A stretch of 64,000 nucleotides of DNA. It comes from an uncultured Actinomyces sp. (GTDB lineage: Bacteria > Actinomycetota > Actinomycetes > Actinomycetales > Actinomycetaceae). The notes under the pieces were generated by a model. That model had not been told where the DNA came from and did not search any database. It worked only from the letters and a program-made list of their open reading frames with translations. Where the stretch lies: positions 1 to 64,000 of the forward strand of contig URAS01000015.1 of NCBI GenBank assembly GCA_900545825.1. The letters are read 5' to 3'. The position numbers were made by a program, and so were the translations under genes. How positions within the stretch are numbered: position 1 is the stretch's first letter; every line of letters starts with the position of its first letter. Of this stretch, positions 50,350-59,408 are shown one piece after another.

Positions 50350-51465
50350 GTGAGTGACTACTACGAGGTTCTCGGCGTCAGCCGCGACGCGTCGACCGAC
50401 GAGATCAAGAAGGCGTACCGCAAGCTGGCACGCAAGCTGCACCCGGACGTCGCGGGCGCGGATTCCGAGGACGCCTTTAAAGAGGTGTCCGTCGCCTACC
50501 AGGTGCTGTCGGATCCCGAGAAGCGTCGGCGCTACGACATGGGCGGCGGCACGGGGCCGGCGGGCTTCGGGGCCGAGTCGATGGACTTCGGCGCGTTCTC
50601 GGACATTTTCGAGACCTTCTTCGGTGGTTCCCAGACCGGCCCGGTGCCGCGTGGCCGCCCGGGTCAGGACACGCTGACCTCGGTCACCGTGTCGTTGCCC
50701 GACATCGTGTCGGGCACGACGAAGACGATCAGCGTCGCCACGGCGGTCGAGTGCCCGACGTGTCACGGATCCTGCTGCGCACCCGGCACCTCGCCGCGCA
50801 CGTGCGACGCGTGCAGCGGCCGCGGGTCAGTCCAGCGGATGGCCCGGTCGTTCTTTGGCCAGACGATCACGACGGTCCCGTGCACGGCCTGCGCCGGCCA
50901 CGGGACGATCATCCCCAACCCCTGCCCCGAATGTGCGGGCGAGGGGCGTATCCGCACCCAGGTCAGCAAGGACGTCCGCATCCCCGCGGGCGTTGAGGAC
51001 GGCGTGCGGCTGCGGATGGCTGGCCAGGGCGAGGTCGGTCCCGGCGGCGGGCCGGCGGGCGACCTCTACATCGAGCTGCACGTCGAGCCGCACCCGGTGT
51101 TCCACCGCGAGGGCAACGACCTGGTCACGACGGTGACCGTGCCCGTGACCCAGGCGATCCTCGGCACGACGTTCACGCTCGACACGTTTGACGGGCCGCG
51201 TGAGATCGAGCTGGCCCCGGGCGTGCAGCCGGGCGACGTTATTACCCTGCCCGGCCTGGGCGTCGGCATCCTCCAGCGGTCGGGCCGCGGCGACCTACGG
51301 GTCGTCGTCGAGATCGTCATTCCGCGCAACCTCGACGCCACCCAGCGCGGCCTCATCGAGGCGTTCGCACAGTCCCGCGGCGACGAGCGGGTGACGATGA
51401 AGCGCACCGACGAGGGCGACAACGTGTTTTCCAGGCTGCGCCACAAGTTCGCGGGCCGCTCATGA
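50350..51465 (+). CDS. dnaJ: chaperone DnaJ
   Basis: 371 residues: J domain with HPD at 31-33, a Gly/Phe region, four zinc-finger repeats (CPTCHGSC, CDACSGRG, CTACAGHG, CPECAGEG) and the C-terminal substrate-binding domains. The first zinc repeat ends with Cys in place of Gly. It stimulates DnaK ATP hydrolysis. It is the hrcA-linked paralogue (DnaJ2-type). Its stop overlaps rsmE by four bases. Confidence 0.95.
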   Translation: MSDYYEVLGVSRDASTDEIKKAYRKLARKLHPDVAGADSEDAFKEVSVAYQVLSDPEKRRRYDMGGGTGPAGFGAESMDFGAFSDIFETFFGGSQTGPVPRGRPGQDTLTSVTVSLPDIVSGTTKTISVATAVECPTCHGSCCAPGTSPRTCDACSGRGSVQRMARSFFGQTITTVPCTACAGHGTIIPNPCPECAGEGRIRTQVSKDVRIPAGVEDGVRLRMAGQGEVGPGGGPAGDLYIELHVEPHPVFHREGNDLVTTVTVPVTQAILGTTFTLDTFDGPREIELAPGVQPGDVITLPGLGVGILQRSGRGDLRVVVEIVIPRNLDATQRGLIEAFAQSRGDERVTMKRTDEGDNVFSRLRHKFAGRS

Positions 51466-52250
51466 GCCTGCCCGTCTACCTCGCCGCTACCACGCAGCCC
51501 GACCTCGCCGACGTCACGGTGGGGCAGACGATCTGCGTGGGCGGCGACCAGGCGAAACACGCGGTCGGCGCCAAGCGGCTGCGCGTCGGCGAGGCCCTTC
51601 AGCTGGTCGATGGCCGCGGCCGGCGGGTGTCGGGCCAGGCCACCGACGTCGCGCGCGGCAGCTTCACGGTCACCGTCACCGACGTCGCCACCGAGGACGC
51701 CCCGGCGCCCCGGCTGATCCTCGTCCAGGCGTTGGCGAAGAACAAGCGCGACGTCCAGGCGTGCGAGGCGGCCACCGAGGTCGGCGTCGACGCCATCTAT
51801 CCGTGGGCCGCCAGCCGCTGCGTCGTTACATGGAAGTCCTCTGACCAGCGGAAAGAACACCGCTGGCGGGCGGCCGTCACCTCGGCGGCCGAGCAGTCGC
51901 GGCGCGCGTGGTGGCCGACGCTTCACCAGCTGCGTGACACCGCCGCGCTCTGCGACGACGTGCGGGCCGCGACCGAACGCGGCGAGGTCGTCCTCGTCGC
52001 CCACGAGCAGGAAGAACGCCCCCTCGCAGACATCCTCGCCGCCGAACGGGCGGCGAGCGCCTACTGGGTCATCGTCGGCCCCGAGGGCGGCATCACCGAC
52101 GACGAAGTCAGCCAACTGGCTGCCGCCGGCGCGCATCCCGTGCGCCTGGGACCCACGATCATGCGGGCCTCGACGGCCGGGCCCGCCGCCCTCGCCGTGA
52201 TCGCCGCGGCCACGGGCCGCTGGAGCGCCACGTCAAAGGAGACCAAGTGA
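51462..52250 (+). CDS. rsmE: 16S rRNA (uracil1498-N3)-methyltransferase RsmE
   Basis: 262 residues. The N-terminal PUA-like part (HAVGAKRLRVGEALQLVDG) and the C-terminal SPOUT knot with IVGPEGGITDDEV and RLGPTIMRASTAGPAAL are clear. It methylates U1498 of 16S rRNA. It overlaps dnaJ before it and phoH after it by four bases each, so translation is tightly coupled. Confidence 0.95.
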   Translation: MSLPVYLAATTQPDLADVTVGQTICVGGDQAKHAVGAKRLRVGEALQLVDGRGRRVSGQATDVARGSFTVTVTDVATEDAPAPRLILVQALAKNKRDVQACEAATEVGVDAIYPWAASRCVVTWKSSDQRKEHRWRAAVTSAAEQSRRAWWPTLHQLRDTAALCDDVRAATERGEVVLVAHEQEERPLADILAAERAASAYWVIVGPEGGITDDEVSQLAAAGAHPVRLGPTIMRASTAGPAALAVIAAATGRWSATSKETK

Positions 52251-53287
52251 GCGACTCATCCGGAATCACCACGATCGACATCCCCGTCGACGTCGACCCC
52301 GTCGCCGTGTGCGGCGTCGACGACGCCGCCCTGCGCGCCCTCGAGGACAACCTGCCGGGCGTCGAGGTGTGGGCGCGATCGGGCCAGATCATGATGGCGG
52401 GCACGCCCGTCCTCGTCGGCATCGCCCGTGACCTTGTCGACGAGATGATCGTCGAGGCCAAGCGCGGCGAGCCGCTGACGCCCGACGCCGTCGGCCACGC
52501 CGCGAGCCTGCTTAACCCCGCGTCGCCTGAGGACGGCGAAGGGCCCGTCGCCGGGCTGTCGGCGTGGGAGGTCCTGCGCACCCGCGGCGGGATCATCCGC
52601 GCGAAGACCGAGGGGCAAAAGGCGTACGTCGACGCGATCAGCTCGCACGAGGTGATCTTCGGGATCGGCCCGGCCGGCACCGGCAAGACCTACCTGGCGA
52701 TGGCGAAGGCCGTCGGCGCGCTCATGTCGGGCCAGGTCAAACGCATTATCTTGACGCGTCCGGCGGTCGAGGCCGGCGAGAGCCTGGGCTTCCTGCCCGG
52801 CTCGCTGACCGAGAAAATCGACCCCTATCTGCGCCCGCTCTACGATGCGCTGCGCGACATGGTCGACCCGGCCGAGCTCACCCAGCTGATGGACGCCGGC
52901 GCCATCGAGGTCGCCCCGCTGGCCTACATGCGCGGGCGCACCCTCAACGACGCGTTTATCGTCCTCGACGAGGCGCAAAACACGACGATTCAGCAAATGA
53001 AGATGTTCTTGACCCGTCTGGGATTCCGCTCGACCATGGTCGTGACGGGCGATATTTCCCAGATCGACCTGCCGGGCCAACAGACGTCGGGCCTCAACCA
53101 CGTCCGCAAGGTCCTCGACGGCGTCGACGGCATCTCGTTTGTCTACCTGACCTCGGCCGACGTCGTCCGCAACGAACTGGTCGGGCGGATTATCGACGCC
53201 TACGACGCGTACGACGCCCGGCACGCGAGGATGGAGGCCTACCGCAAGAACGACCGGTTTGGTCGGGGAAGGAAAGGACGCGCATGA
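52247..53287 (+). CDS. PhoH-like ATPase
   Basis: 346 residues. After an N-terminal KH-like region the RecA-type core has Walker A GPAGTGKT at 141-148, Walker B AFIVLDEAQN and the TGDISQIDLP motif. PhoH-like proteins are thought to act in RNA metabolism with YbeY, which is the next gene and overlaps by four bases. GTG at 52247. Confidence 0.93.
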   Translation: MSDSSGITTIDIPVDVDPVAVCGVDDAALRALEDNLPGVEVWARSGQIMMAGTPVLVGIARDLVDEMIVEAKRGEPLTPDAVGHAASLLNPASPEDGEGPVAGLSAWEVLRTRGGIIRAKTEGQKAYVDAISSHEVIFGIGPAGTGKTYLAMAKAVGALMSGQVKRIILTRPAVEAGESLGFLPGSLTEKIDPYLRPLYDALRDMVDPAELTQLMDAGAIEVAPLAYMRGRTLNDAFIVLDEAQNTTIQQMKMFLTRLGFRSTMVVTGDISQIDLPGQQTSGLNHVRKVLDGVDGISFVYLTSADVVRNELVGRIIDAYDAYDARHARMEAYRKNDRFGRGRKGRA

Positions 53288-53736
53288 GCACCGAAGTGTG
53301 TAACGAAACCGACGTCGCCATCGACGAAGAAGAGTTCATCGACCTCGCGGCGTGGGTGCTGAAAAACATGTACGTATCGCCCTCGGCCGAGCTGTCGCTC
53401 GTGTTCGTCGACCCGGACGCGATGGAGGCGCTGCACATGCAGTGGCTCGACCTGCCCGGGCCGACCGACGTCATGAGCTTCCCCATGGATCAGCTGCGCC
53501 CCGGCACCCCCGAGCGGCCGACGCCCGAGGGCATGCTGGGCGACATCGTCATCTGTCCGCAGGTCGCGGCCCAGCAGGCCCACATGGCCGGCCATTCGAC
53601 GGTGGAAGAGATGCTGTTGCTGTTCGTCCACGGGATGCTCCACCTGCTCGGCTACGACCACGCGGAAAAAGAGGACGAGAAGGTCATGTTCGACCTGCAG
53701 AAGAAGCTGCTGCTCACGTTCCTCGCCCAGAAATAG
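53284..53736 (+). CDS. ybeY: endoribonuclease/rRNA maturation factor YbeY
   Basis: 150 residues. The zinc motif HGMLHLLGYDH is at 116-126, and the TDVMSFPMD block precedes it. YbeY takes part in 16S rRNA 3'-end maturation and ribosome quality control. It overlaps phoH by four bases, a conserved pairing. The membrane protein gene follows after nine bases. Confidence 0.95.
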   Translation: MSTEVCNETDVAIDEEEFIDLAAWVLKNMYVSPSAELSLVFVDPDAMEALHMQWLDLPGPTDVMSFPMDQLRPGTPERPTPEGMLGDIVICPQVAAQQAHMAGHSTVEEMLLLFVHGMLHLLGYDHAEKEDEKVMFDLQKKLLLTFLAQK

Positions 53737-53745
53737 GGGGGTACC

Positions 53746-55065
53746 GTGTCGCACGCCCCCGCCGTCTCGTCCGCCCCGGCGGGCTTCCTCATCGTGCTGG
53801 CGATCGCCCTCATCGTCGTCGCGGGACTCTATATTGCCGCACAGTCGGCGATTAACGAGCTGTCGCACGCCAGGGTCGAGGACCTGGTCGAGGAGCAGCG
53901 GCGGAACGCCGATTCGCTGGCTTTCCTCGTCGATCACCCGCGCCGCACGCTGTTGGCGACGAGGGCGGTCCAGCTGGGCTGCCAGGTCCTCGCGGTCGCC
54001 TGCCTGACGGTGGCGTTCGCGTCGTGGTGGCACACGTGGTGGATGCTCCTGCTTTTCGTCGTCCTCACCGCCGGCGTCCTCATGCTGTTTATCGACGGGA
54101 TGATGGCGCCGCAGCTGGGGCGCACCCGGCCTGAAACGTGCGGGCTGTGGTTGAGCCCGCTGGTGCGCGGCGCCGTGCGGTTCGCCGTCATTGGGCGGCC
54201 GCTCACACATCTGCTGGCCGCCGTCGTGCCGCCGCCCGCGCTCACCTACGCCGAGGCGCGGCACGAGATGGTCGCCGATTTTAAGGAAATGGTCGACGAC
54301 CTGGGCTCGGACGACGAGCAGCTCGAGATCGAGGACGACGAACGCGACATGCTGCGCAGCGTCTTCGAGATGGGGACCACCCTGGTGCGCGAGGTCATCG
54401 TCCCGCGCACCGACATGGTGACGATCGACAAAGAGGCCAGCGGCGAGGACGCCCTCGAACTGCTGTCGCACTCGGGGTTCTCGCGGATTCCCGTGACGGG
54501 GGAGGACAGCGACGACATCCGCGGCGTCGTCTTCCTCAAGGACCTTGTCCACCGGCTGATCAACCGGCCGGACGTCCTCGATCATCCCGTCTACGATCTC
54601 ATGCGCGAGGCCCACTTCGTGCCCGAGACGATGCGGGTCGACGACCTGCTGCGCCAGATGCGCGAAGGCGAATTCCACCTGGCCGTGGTCTTCGACGAGT
54701 GGGGCGGCACGGTCGGGCTCGTGACGATGGAGGACCTCATCGAGGAACTGGTCGGCGAGGTGACCGACGAGCACGACAAGCCCGAGGTCGCCGTCGAGCA
54801 GCTGGACGAGACGACGTGGCGGGTGCCGGCGCGGATGAGTATCGACGACCTCGCCGAGTTGGTCGACATTGATATTGACGACGACGACGTCGACACCGTC
54901 GGCGGGCTGCTGCAGAAGGCGCTGGGCAAGGTGCCGCTGGAGGGCGACCGGGCGACGACGTTCGGCCTCGACCTCGTCGCGGACGCCCAGTCGGGCCGCA
55001 GACGCCAGGTTTCGGCTATCGTGGCTTCGCTGGCTAAACAGCCGAACAAGGAGGACGCGCAGTGA
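53746..55065 (+). CDS. CNNM/CorC-type membrane protein with CBS pair
   Basis: 439 residues: N-terminal CNNM membrane domain (about 1-190), two CBS domains (about 215-345, DIRGVVFLKDLVH and GGTVGLVTMEDLIEELVGEV) and a C-terminal CorC/HlyC domain. Family members are linked to Mg2+/Co2+ efflux or regulation; the old name hemolysin C is misleading. GTG at 53746 with GGGGG just upstream. Its stop overlaps era by four bases. Confidence 0.9.
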   Translation: MSHAPAVSSAPAGFLIVLAIALIVVAGLYIAAQSAINELSHARVEDLVEEQRRNADSLAFLVDHPRRTLLATRAVQLGCQVLAVACLTVAFASWWHTWWMLLLFVVLTAGVLMLFIDGMMAPQLGRTRPETCGLWLSPLVRGAVRFAVIGRPLTHLLAAVVPPPALTYAEARHEMVADFKEMVDDLGSDDEQLEIEDDERDMLRSVFEMGTTLVREVIVPRTDMVTIDKEASGEDALELLSHSGFSRIPVTGEDSDDIRGVVFLKDLVHRLINRPDVLDHPVYDLMREAHFVPETMRVDDLLRQMREGEFHLAVVFDEWGGTVGLVTMEDLIEELVGEVTDEHDKPEVAVEQLDETTWRVPARMSIDDLAELVDIDIDDDDVDTVGGLLQKALGKVPLEGDRATTFGLDLVADAQSGRRRQVSAIVASLAKQPNKEDAQ

Positions 55066-56045
55066 CGGATTTTCCATCCGACGAGCAGATGATGGCGGGC
55101 GAGGCCGCCCCGATCTCGCCGGTCGAGGTGCCTGAGGGGTATCGCGCCGGCTTCGTCGCGATCGTTGGGCGCCCGAACGTCGGCAAGTCGACGCTGACGA
55201 ATGTGCTGGTGGGACGCAAGATCGCGATCACCTCGCTGCGTCCCGAGACGACCCGGCACAACGCCCGCGGCGTCGTTAACCGCGAGGACGGCCAACTGGT
55301 CCTCGTTGATACGCCCGGCCTCCACCGCCCCCGCACGCTGCTGGGGAAGCGGCTGAACGACATGGCGCGCGAGACCCTCGTCGACGTCGACGCCGTCGTG
55401 TTTTGCCTGCCGGCCGACCAGAAAGTGGGCCCCGGTGACCGCTATATTGCGCGTGAGCTTGCCGACATTTCCGCGCCGATCATCGCCGTCGTGACGAAGG
55501 CCGACCTCGTGGGGCCCGAGCGGCTGGCGCAGGCGCTGGTCGAGGTGTCGCAGCTGGGCGATTTCGCCGAGATCATTCCCGTGTCGGCGCGCGAGGAGGA
55601 CACGAACGACCTCGTCGACGTCCTTTTCGACAAGATGTCGCCGTCGCCGCCGCTGTATCCGCTCGACCAGATCTCGGACCAGTCGGACGAGATGATGATC
55701 GCCGAATACGTCCGCGAGGCCGCGCTCCACGGTGCGCGCGAGGAGCTGCCGCACTCGATCGCCGTCCAGGTCGAGGAAATGATGGACTTGCCCCCGCGCA
55801 CCGAAGCGCAAAAGCGCGGCGACGAGCCGGTTCCCCTGCGCGTCATCGTCAACATCTACGTCGAGCGCGACTCGCAGAAGGGCATCGTCATCGGCAAGGG
55901 TGGCCGCGGGATCGCCCAGATTCGCGAGCGCGCGACCAAGGCGTCGCGGCGGCTGCTGGGGCGGCCGGTCGTCCTCGACCTCCACGTTCGCACGGCCAAG
56001 AACTGGCAACGCGACCCCAAGCTGTTGGGCAAGCTGGGCTTTTAG
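55062..56045 (+). CDS. era: GTPase Era
   Basis: 327 residues. P-loop GRPNVGKST at 36-44, DTPGLHRP, TKAD, and a C-terminal KH domain with GIVIGKGGRGIAQI. Era binds the 3' end of 16S rRNA and checks 30S assembly, in line with its partners rsmE and ybeY in this operon. GTG at 55062 overlaps the preceding stop. Confidence 0.96.
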   Translation: MTDFPSDEQMMAGEAAPISPVEVPEGYRAGFVAIVGRPNVGKSTLTNVLVGRKIAITSLRPETTRHNARGVVNREDGQLVLVDTPGLHRPRTLLGKRLNDMARETLVDVDAVVFCLPADQKVGPGDRYIARELADISAPIIAVVTKADLVGPERLAQALVEVSQLGDFAEIIPVSAREEDTNDLVDVLFDKMSPSPPLYPLDQISDQSDEMMIAEYVREAALHGAREELPHSIAVQVEEMMDLPPRTEAQKRGDEPVPLRVIVNIYVERDSQKGIVIGKGGRGIAQIRERATKASRRLLGRPVVLDLHVRTAKNWQRDPKLLGKLGF

Positions 56046-56054
56046 GGGCGCACC

Positions 56055-57071
56055 GTGGCCACGATCAAAGATGTCGCCAAGGCGGCGGGGGTGTCGATCG
56101 CGACGGTGTCGCGCGCCCTTAACGGCTCGGGGCCGCTGGCGGACGAGACGCGTGAGCGCGTGTTTGCCGCCGCCGACCAGCTGGGATACCGCCGCGACGC
56201 GCGGGCCGCGGGGATGCGGACGGGCCGCACGGACACGGTGGGCCTGATCCTCGGCGACATCACGAATCCCTATTTTTCGCGCCTGGCCGCCTATATCGAA
56301 GAGGCCGTCGAGCGGTGGGGCAAGACCCTGCAGATCGCGAATGCCCACGACAACCCCTATTTGCAGGCGAGGGCGATCAAGACGTTCGTCGCCCAGCGCG
56401 TCGACGGCCTGCTGGTCGTCCCGCCCACGCAGCCATTCCCCGAGGCCGTCGTGCCGATGCACACGTTCTGGCCGACCGTCCTGTTGGACCGCGAGGTTCC
56501 CGGCCAGGACGCGCCGACGGTGACGATCGACACGAGCGCCGCGTTGGAACAGTTGGCCGATCACCTGTTTGACGTGGGGTATCGGCGCCCGGCGCTGCTC
56601 GTCGGACCGACGACGACGTCGACCGGGCTGCAGCGGCGGCAGAGCGCCCACGACGCCCTCAAGCGGCACGGGTACCTGGACCTGCAGATTTCCGAGACCG
56701 ACTATTCCAAGGGGCACGCGCGGCAGGTCGCCGGGCAGTTGCTCGTCGAATACTGCCCCGACGTCGTCATTTGCACGTCGAACCAGCTGACCGAGGGGTT
56801 ACTGGGCGCCGCGAAGGCGTTGGGCTTGAGGATCGGGCGCGACCTCGGGGTGGCGACCGTCGACGACCTCGGGTGGTATCGCGTGGTGACGCCCTCGCTG
56901 ACGGCGATCGAGCAGCCGCTGCGCGACCTCGCGTTCACCGCGGTCGATACGTTGAAAGACGCGATCGAGACGTCGCAGGCGCAGGTCCCGGGCCCGCACG
57001 GGCGGATTGTCGCGGCCGAGGGGCGCCTAATCATCCGCGAGTCGACGCCGGGGCCCGCCAATATCTACTAA
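56055..57071 (+). CDS. LacI-family transcription regulator
   Basis: 338 residues. The N-terminal helix-turn-helix with hinge (ATIKDVAKAAGVSIATVSRA) is followed by a periplasmic-binding-protein-like effector domain. GTG at 56055 is ten bases after era, so it may be read from the same transcript. There are no sugar genes nearby and the ligand is unknown. The nearest downstream target, leuA, is an unusual partner, so regulation of a distant locus is likely. Confidence 0.9.
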   Translation: MATIKDVAKAAGVSIATVSRALNGSGPLADETRERVFAAADQLGYRRDARAAGMRTGRTDTVGLILGDITNPYFSRLAAYIEEAVERWGKTLQIANAHDNPYLQARAIKTFVAQRVDGLLVVPPTQPFPEAVVPMHTFWPTVLLDREVPGQDAPTVTIDTSAALEQLADHLFDVGYRRPALLVGPTTTSTGLQRRQSAHDALKRHGYLDLQISETDYSKGHARQVAGQLLVEYCPDVVICTSNQLTEGLLGAAKALGLRIGRDLGVATVDDLGWYRVVTPSLTAIEQPLRDLAFTAVDTLKDAIETSQAQVPGPHGRIVAAEGRLIIRESTPGPANIY

Positions 57072-57125
57072 GGGGAACCTTGGTCTACGTGGTGGAAAGG
57101 GCCGCGCGGGGCCTGGCGGTTTTGA

Positions 57126-57131
57126 TAGGTT
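57126..57131 (+). promoter_or_regulatory. -10 box of the leuA leader transcript
   Basis: TAGGTT six bases before the ATG of the leader peptide at 57138, so the peptide would be translated from the 5' end of the mRNA. Confidence 0.55.
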
Positions 57132-57137
57132 GACGAC

Positions 57138-57188
57138 ATGCGTCTGGGACAGCTGCTGCTAAGTGGCCGCGACGGGGAGCTTCGCTAG
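57138..57188 (+). CDS. Leu-rich leader peptide of leuA (attenuator)
   Basis: A 16-residue frame, MRLGQLLLSGRDGELR, with five Leu, three of them consecutive (CTG CTG CTA), starting from a leaderless promoter 116 bases before leuA. CGCGACG at 57168-57174 can pair with CGTCGCG at 57198-57204 over the end of the peptide. Ribosome stalling at the Leu codons could change the RNA fold, as known for leuA leaders of other actinobacteria. The alternative fold and terminator are not clear by eye. Confidence 0.6.
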   Translation: MRLGQLLLSGRDGELR

Positions 57189-57253
57189 GTCGGCCCTCGT
57201 CGCGGAGTCGCGCTATCCGGCCGCCCTCTCGAGCGAAAGTTTCACCCCGTATC

Positions 57254-59011
57254 ATGCGAACCACCGGTCAAGCCCCCATACAGCAGCCTTCGGGCATGCC
57301 CTACCAGAAGTACCGCCCCTATTGGGAAACCCAGAACTTCCAGTTCCCCGAGCGCACGTGGCCAAACGTCGACGTGAAGCGCGCGCCGCGGTGGCTGTCC
57401 ACCGACCTGCGCGACGGCAACCAGGCCCTCATTTCGCCGATGGACCCCGCGCGCAAGCGCAAGATGTTTGACCTGCTGGTCCAGATCGGCATCAAAGAAA
57501 TCGAGATCGGCTTCCCGTCGGCGTCCCAGACCGACTACGACTTCGTCCGTTCCCTCATCGAGGACGACGCGGTGCCCGAGGACGTGTGCATTTCCGTCCT
57601 CACCCAGGCGCGCCCCGACCTCATCGAGCGAACGCTCCAGGCCATCAAGGGGTTCCCGTGGGCGAACGTCCACATCTATAACGCGACGTCGCCGGTGTTT
57701 CGCGAGGTCGTCTTCCACAACGACAAGGCCGCGACGGTCGAGCTGGCGCGCACCGGCGTCACCGAGGTCATGGCGCAGGCCGAGAAGCTGCTGGGCGACG
57801 ATCAGATCTTTGGGCTCGAGTATTCGCCCGAGATCTTTACCGACACCGAGCGCGACTTCGCCCTCGAGGTCTGCGAAAACGTCATGGAGCTGTGGCAGCC
57901 GGACGAGGACCGCGAGATCATCCTCAACCTGCCGGCCACGGTCGAGCGGTACACGCCGAACAGCTACGCCGACCTCATGGAGTGGATGGGTGCGAACCTG
58001 TCGCACCGCGAGCACGTGTGCCTGTCGGCGCACCCCCACAACGACCGTGGCACGGGGATCGCGGCGGCCGAGCTGGCGATGAAGGCCGGCGCCGACCGCG
58101 TCGAGGGCTGCCTGCTGGGCCAGGGCGAGCGCACGGGCAACGTCGACCTCCTCGTGCTGGCGATGAACCTGTTCAGCCAGGGCATCGACCCGATGCTCGA
58201 CCTCTCGCACGTCGACCACATCCGCGAGGTCGTCGAATACTGCACCCAGATGGACACGCCGGTGCGGCACCCCTACGTTGGCGAACTCGTCTACACGTCG
58301 TTCTCCGGATCGCACCAAGACGCGATCAAGAAGGGCTTCGCCCAGCGCAAAGAGAAGGTCGACGAGGCCGGTGGCGACGAGATGGCCGTGCCGTGGACCG
58401 TGCCCTACCTGGCGATCGACCCGCACGACATCGGGCGTTCCTACGAGGCCGTCGTCCGCGTCAACTCGCAGTCCGGCAAGGGCGGCGTCGCCTACATCAT
58501 GCACCGCGACCACGCGTTCGAGATGCCGCGCCGCCTGCAGGCCGAATTCTCGCGGATCGTCCAGCGCCACACCGACACCTACGGCGGCGAGGTCAACTCG
58601 CAGGCCCTGCTCGAGATCTTCACCGACGAGTACCTGCCCGCACCCGATACGGCCGAGTTCGAGTCGTGGGGCCGGTTCCGGCTGCTCGGGTCCCAGGCGT
58701 CCGCCGAGTCCGAGGGCGGCGAGGTCCGCGTCGACGTCGACATGCTCGACGGCGACCAGGCGATCACCCTGACCGCCACCGGCAACGGCCCGATCGACGC
58801 GTTCGTCAACGCCCTCTCGCAGGTCGGGGTAGACGCTCACATCCTCGACTACGCCGAGCATGCGATGGAGGCGGGCCGCGACGCCCGCGCCGCCGCGTAC
58901 GTCGAAGTCGAGGTCGCCGACCAGGTCCTGTGGGGCGTCGGCGTCGACCCGTCGATCACGAGGGCGACCTACAAGGCCGTCATTTCGGCCGTCAACCGCG
59001 CCCTCCGGTAA
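57254..59011 (+). CDS. leuA: 2-isopropylmalate synthase
   Basis: 585 residues, the long actinobacterial form. The catalytic domain starts DLRDGNQAL at 51-59 and has the metal-binding SAHPHNDRGTG motif; the C-terminal LeuA regulatory domain for leucine feedback lies at about 450-580. It condenses acetyl-CoA and 2-ketoisovalerate in the first committed step to leucine. ATG at 57254 is used; no strong ribosome binding site precedes it. Confidence 0.96.
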   Translation: MRTTGQAPIQQPSGMPYQKYRPYWETQNFQFPERTWPNVDVKRAPRWLSTDLRDGNQALISPMDPARKRKMFDLLVQIGIKEIEIGFPSASQTDYDFVRSLIEDDAVPEDVCISVLTQARPDLIERTLQAIKGFPWANVHIYNATSPVFREVVFHNDKAATVELARTGVTEVMAQAEKLLGDDQIFGLEYSPEIFTDTERDFALEVCENVMELWQPDEDREIILNLPATVERYTPNSYADLMEWMGANLSHREHVCLSAHPHNDRGTGIAAAELAMKAGADRVEGCLLGQGERTGNVDLLVLAMNLFSQGIDPMLDLSHVDHIREVVEYCTQMDTPVRHPYVGELVYTSFSGSHQDAIKKGFAQRKEKVDEAGGDEMAVPWTVPYLAIDPHDIGRSYEAVVRVNSQSGKGGVAYIMHRDHAFEMPRRLQAEFSRIVQRHTDTYGGEVNSQALLEIFTDEYLPAPDTAEFESWGRFRLLGSQASAESEGGEVRVDVDMLDGDQAITLTATGNGPIDAFVNALSQVGVDAHILDYAEHAMEAGRDARAAAYVEVEVADQVLWGVGVDPSITRATYKAVISAVNRALR

Positions 59012-59050
59012 GTACGCGGCGCGGGCGGGTGCGTGGGCGGGTAGGTGGGC

Positions 59051-59164
59051 AGATTAAACGCTCACCATAAAGTCGAAACGCTCACCTAAATTGTCGATTT
59101 AGGCCTTTTAAGGCCGGATTTTGACAAATTAGGTGAGCGTTTCCGGGAGTGGGCGAGCGTTTCG
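59051..59164. repeat. dispersed palindrome, family A, copy 4
   Basis: An extended left part (AGATTAAACGCTCACCATAA at 59051-59070), then the core arms 59074-59095 (begins CGAAACGCTCACCT) and 59123-59143 (ends AGGTGAGCGTTTC), and an outer half-site GGGCGAGCGTTTCG at 59151-59164. It follows leuA and precedes the nuclease-like gene. The extended left part is nearly identical to that of copy 5. Confidence 0.88.
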
Positions 59165-59183
59165 ATTATCGGGCGCGCGGTGG

Positions 59184-59246
59184 GTGCGTTTGTCCGTGGT
59201 GCGGGTGGTGCGTTTGTCCGTGGTGCGGGTGGTGCGTTTGTCCGTT
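59184..59246. repeat. 24-bp tandem repeat, 2.6 copies
   Basis: Unit GTGCGTTTGTCCGTGGTGCG plus GGTG, starting at 59184, 59208 and 59232. The rest of the 397-base gap before 59409 holds no gene I can support. Confidence 0.8.
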
Positions 59247-59408
59247 GGGTGGGCGGGGAGGCCACCTAGGCAGGCGACTCCGAAGCCTGCTACGGCGTCC
59301 TCCCCGCCCGCCCCCGCGTGTGTCCCCACGGGACGGTAACGCTTCGTTGTTCCATGACAGGGCCCGTCGGCCCCAGCAGCCTCGAGGGCGCCCTGCGAGG
59401 CTCGGAGC

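Noticed and set aside
59184..59246. Possible CRISPR array
   Set aside because: Units are contiguous with no spacers, and no cas genes are in the window. The palindrome families are also scattered rather than arrayed.
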